Assembly (NCBI GenBank): GCA_012510935.1
Contig: JAAZHB010000116.1
Coordinates: 1 to 6,245 of the forward strand
Length of the DNA: 6,245 nucleotides
Reading direction: 5' to 3'
Origin: Clostridiales bacterium
GTDB lineage: Bacteria > Bacillota_A > Clostridia > Peptostreptococcales > Anaerovoracaceae
Shown: piece after piece, positions 5,684 through 6,245 of the stretch
Layout: every line of letters starts with the position of its first letter
Numbering within the stretch: position 1 is the stretch's first letter
Position numbers and translations under genes: made by a program
Notes under the pieces: generated by a model
Database searches by the model: none
Told to the model about the DNA's origin: nothing
What the model saw: the letters and a program-made list of their open reading frames with translations, nothing else

Positions 5684-6245
5684 CTATAGAAGGAATGAAT
5701 CATCTGCTCCTGGTGCAGAAGCAAATAGATTAGTTACCTTCTCGAGAACTGAACTAATCGCACTAGCTGCTCCTGTATCTGGGAAGAAGTTCAAGATTAG
5801 GATTACAACAAGAAGAATTACTAGTAGTACAGCAATAATAATTGCAATAATAGTAAGTGCGTTACCGCCTTCCTCATCATCCTCAAGTTCCTCAAGTGCT
5901 GCGGCTTTCTTAGCAGCCTTCTTCTGAGCCTTTAATTCCTTCTTGCTCAATGGAGCTGAGTCCTCTTCAAGTACAGGTGCTGCAGGTATTGCATCAACAG
6001 CCTCTGTCTTTACTGGTTCAGCAGCAGCTGGACTAGCAGTTGATGGAGTATCCAAAGTAGGTGCTGCCGCCTCATTCTGTGAAAGAAGAGCTTCTACATT
6101 CGGAACTTCATTGCCAGGTTCCTCGCCACCATTAAGCTTGTTATATTCTTCGTCAAGAAGTTGTTGGAACTCTTCATTCTTCTTATATAAAGTATAGAAC
6201 TTGTCAATTTTCTTCGTAGCTTCATTCTCTGCATCGTCAACAGCA
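5684..6245 (-). CDS. Unrecognised single-pass membrane protein, C-terminal 186 codons (cut by window edge)
   Basis: The frame is open to the window edge, so the N-terminus is missing. Numbering from the edge, residues about 1-37 are charged and helix-prone (KKIDKFYTLYKKNEEFQQLL), possibly coiled-coil. Residues 38-100 form an Ala/Pro/Glu-rich, probably flexible linker. Residues 101-128 hold a Lys/Ala-rich helix (SKKELKAQKKAAKKAA) followed by an acidic patch (LEELEDDEEGG). A single very hydrophobic helix spans about 129-154 (ALTIIAIIIAVLL and onward), and a 32-residue Ala/Ser-rich tail ends in ADDSFLL. The basic cluster before the helix suggests that the N-terminal part is cytoplasmic and the tail external, as in a tail-anchored protein. 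I do not recognise the family. A TTG at 6055 within this frame is not the start, because the coding pattern continues unchanged upstream. A hairpin terminator follows the stop, so this is probably the last gene of its unit. Confidence 0.8.
   Translation of the reverse strand, partial: AVDDAENEATKKIDKFYTLYKKNEEFQQLLDEEYNKLNGGEEPGNEVPNVEALLSQNEAAAPTLDTPSTASPAAAEPVKTEAVDAIPAAPVLEEDSAPLSKKELKAQKKAAKKAAALEELEDDEEGGNALTIIAIIIAVLLVILLVVILILNFFPDTGAASAISSVLEKVTNLFASAPGADDSFLL

Noticed and set aside
6053..6055. TTG as the start of a 123-residue membrane protein
   Set aside because: The frame stays open for another 63 codons to the window edge with the same charged, protein-like composition, and no ribosome site precedes the TTG.
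1..6245. CRISPR arrays, insertion sequences, attachment sites or a defence cassette
   Set aside because: No regularly spaced repeats, transposase or integrase frames, or terminal inverted repeats are seen; coding sequence fills nearly all of the window and is mostly housekeeping.

Overview
The window reads as part of a chromosome from a moderately AT-rich Gram-positive bacterium, most likely a Clostridia-type Firmicute. Supporting signs are strong AAGGAG-type ribosome binding sites, an oversized glutamine synthetase of a kind I associate with clostridia, and a full-length UPF0182 membrane protein. The genus cannot be fixed from the sequence. All four recognisable genes lie on the minus strand, so transcription runs from position 6245 towards position 1.

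In transcription order: (1) 6245-5684 is the C-terminal part of an unrecognised single-pass membrane protein whose start lies outside the window. (2) 5683-5515 is a 169-base gap. It holds a convincing hairpin terminator for that gene, a perfect TATAAT that probably belongs to the next promoter, two further short hairpins, and a possible 21-codon upstream reading frame. (3) 5514-2551 encodes a 987-residue UPF0182 protein with seven predicted membrane helices and a large external domain. (4) 2550-2486 is a short gap with an extended -10-like element next to an inverted repeat. (5) 2485-572 encodes a 637-residue glutamine synthetase with the catalytic residues in place but extra segments compared with classical type I enzymes. 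(6) 547-1 is the N-terminal 182 codons of seryl-tRNA synthetase, starting only 24 bases after the glutamine synthetase stop.

Glutamine synthetase and serS look co-transcribed. The UPF0182 gene may feed into them, because I see no terminator between it and glutamine synthetase. Gene 1 appears to be a separate transcription unit. Functionally this is mostly housekeeping: nitrogen assimilation and tRNA charging, next to an envelope protein of unknown role. There are no mobile elements, CRISPR arrays, tRNAs or rRNAs. I found no clear evidence of a new multi-gene system. The parts most worth a second look are the structured leader before the UPF0182 gene, the acidic loop inserted in that protein, and the atypical glutamine synthetase.
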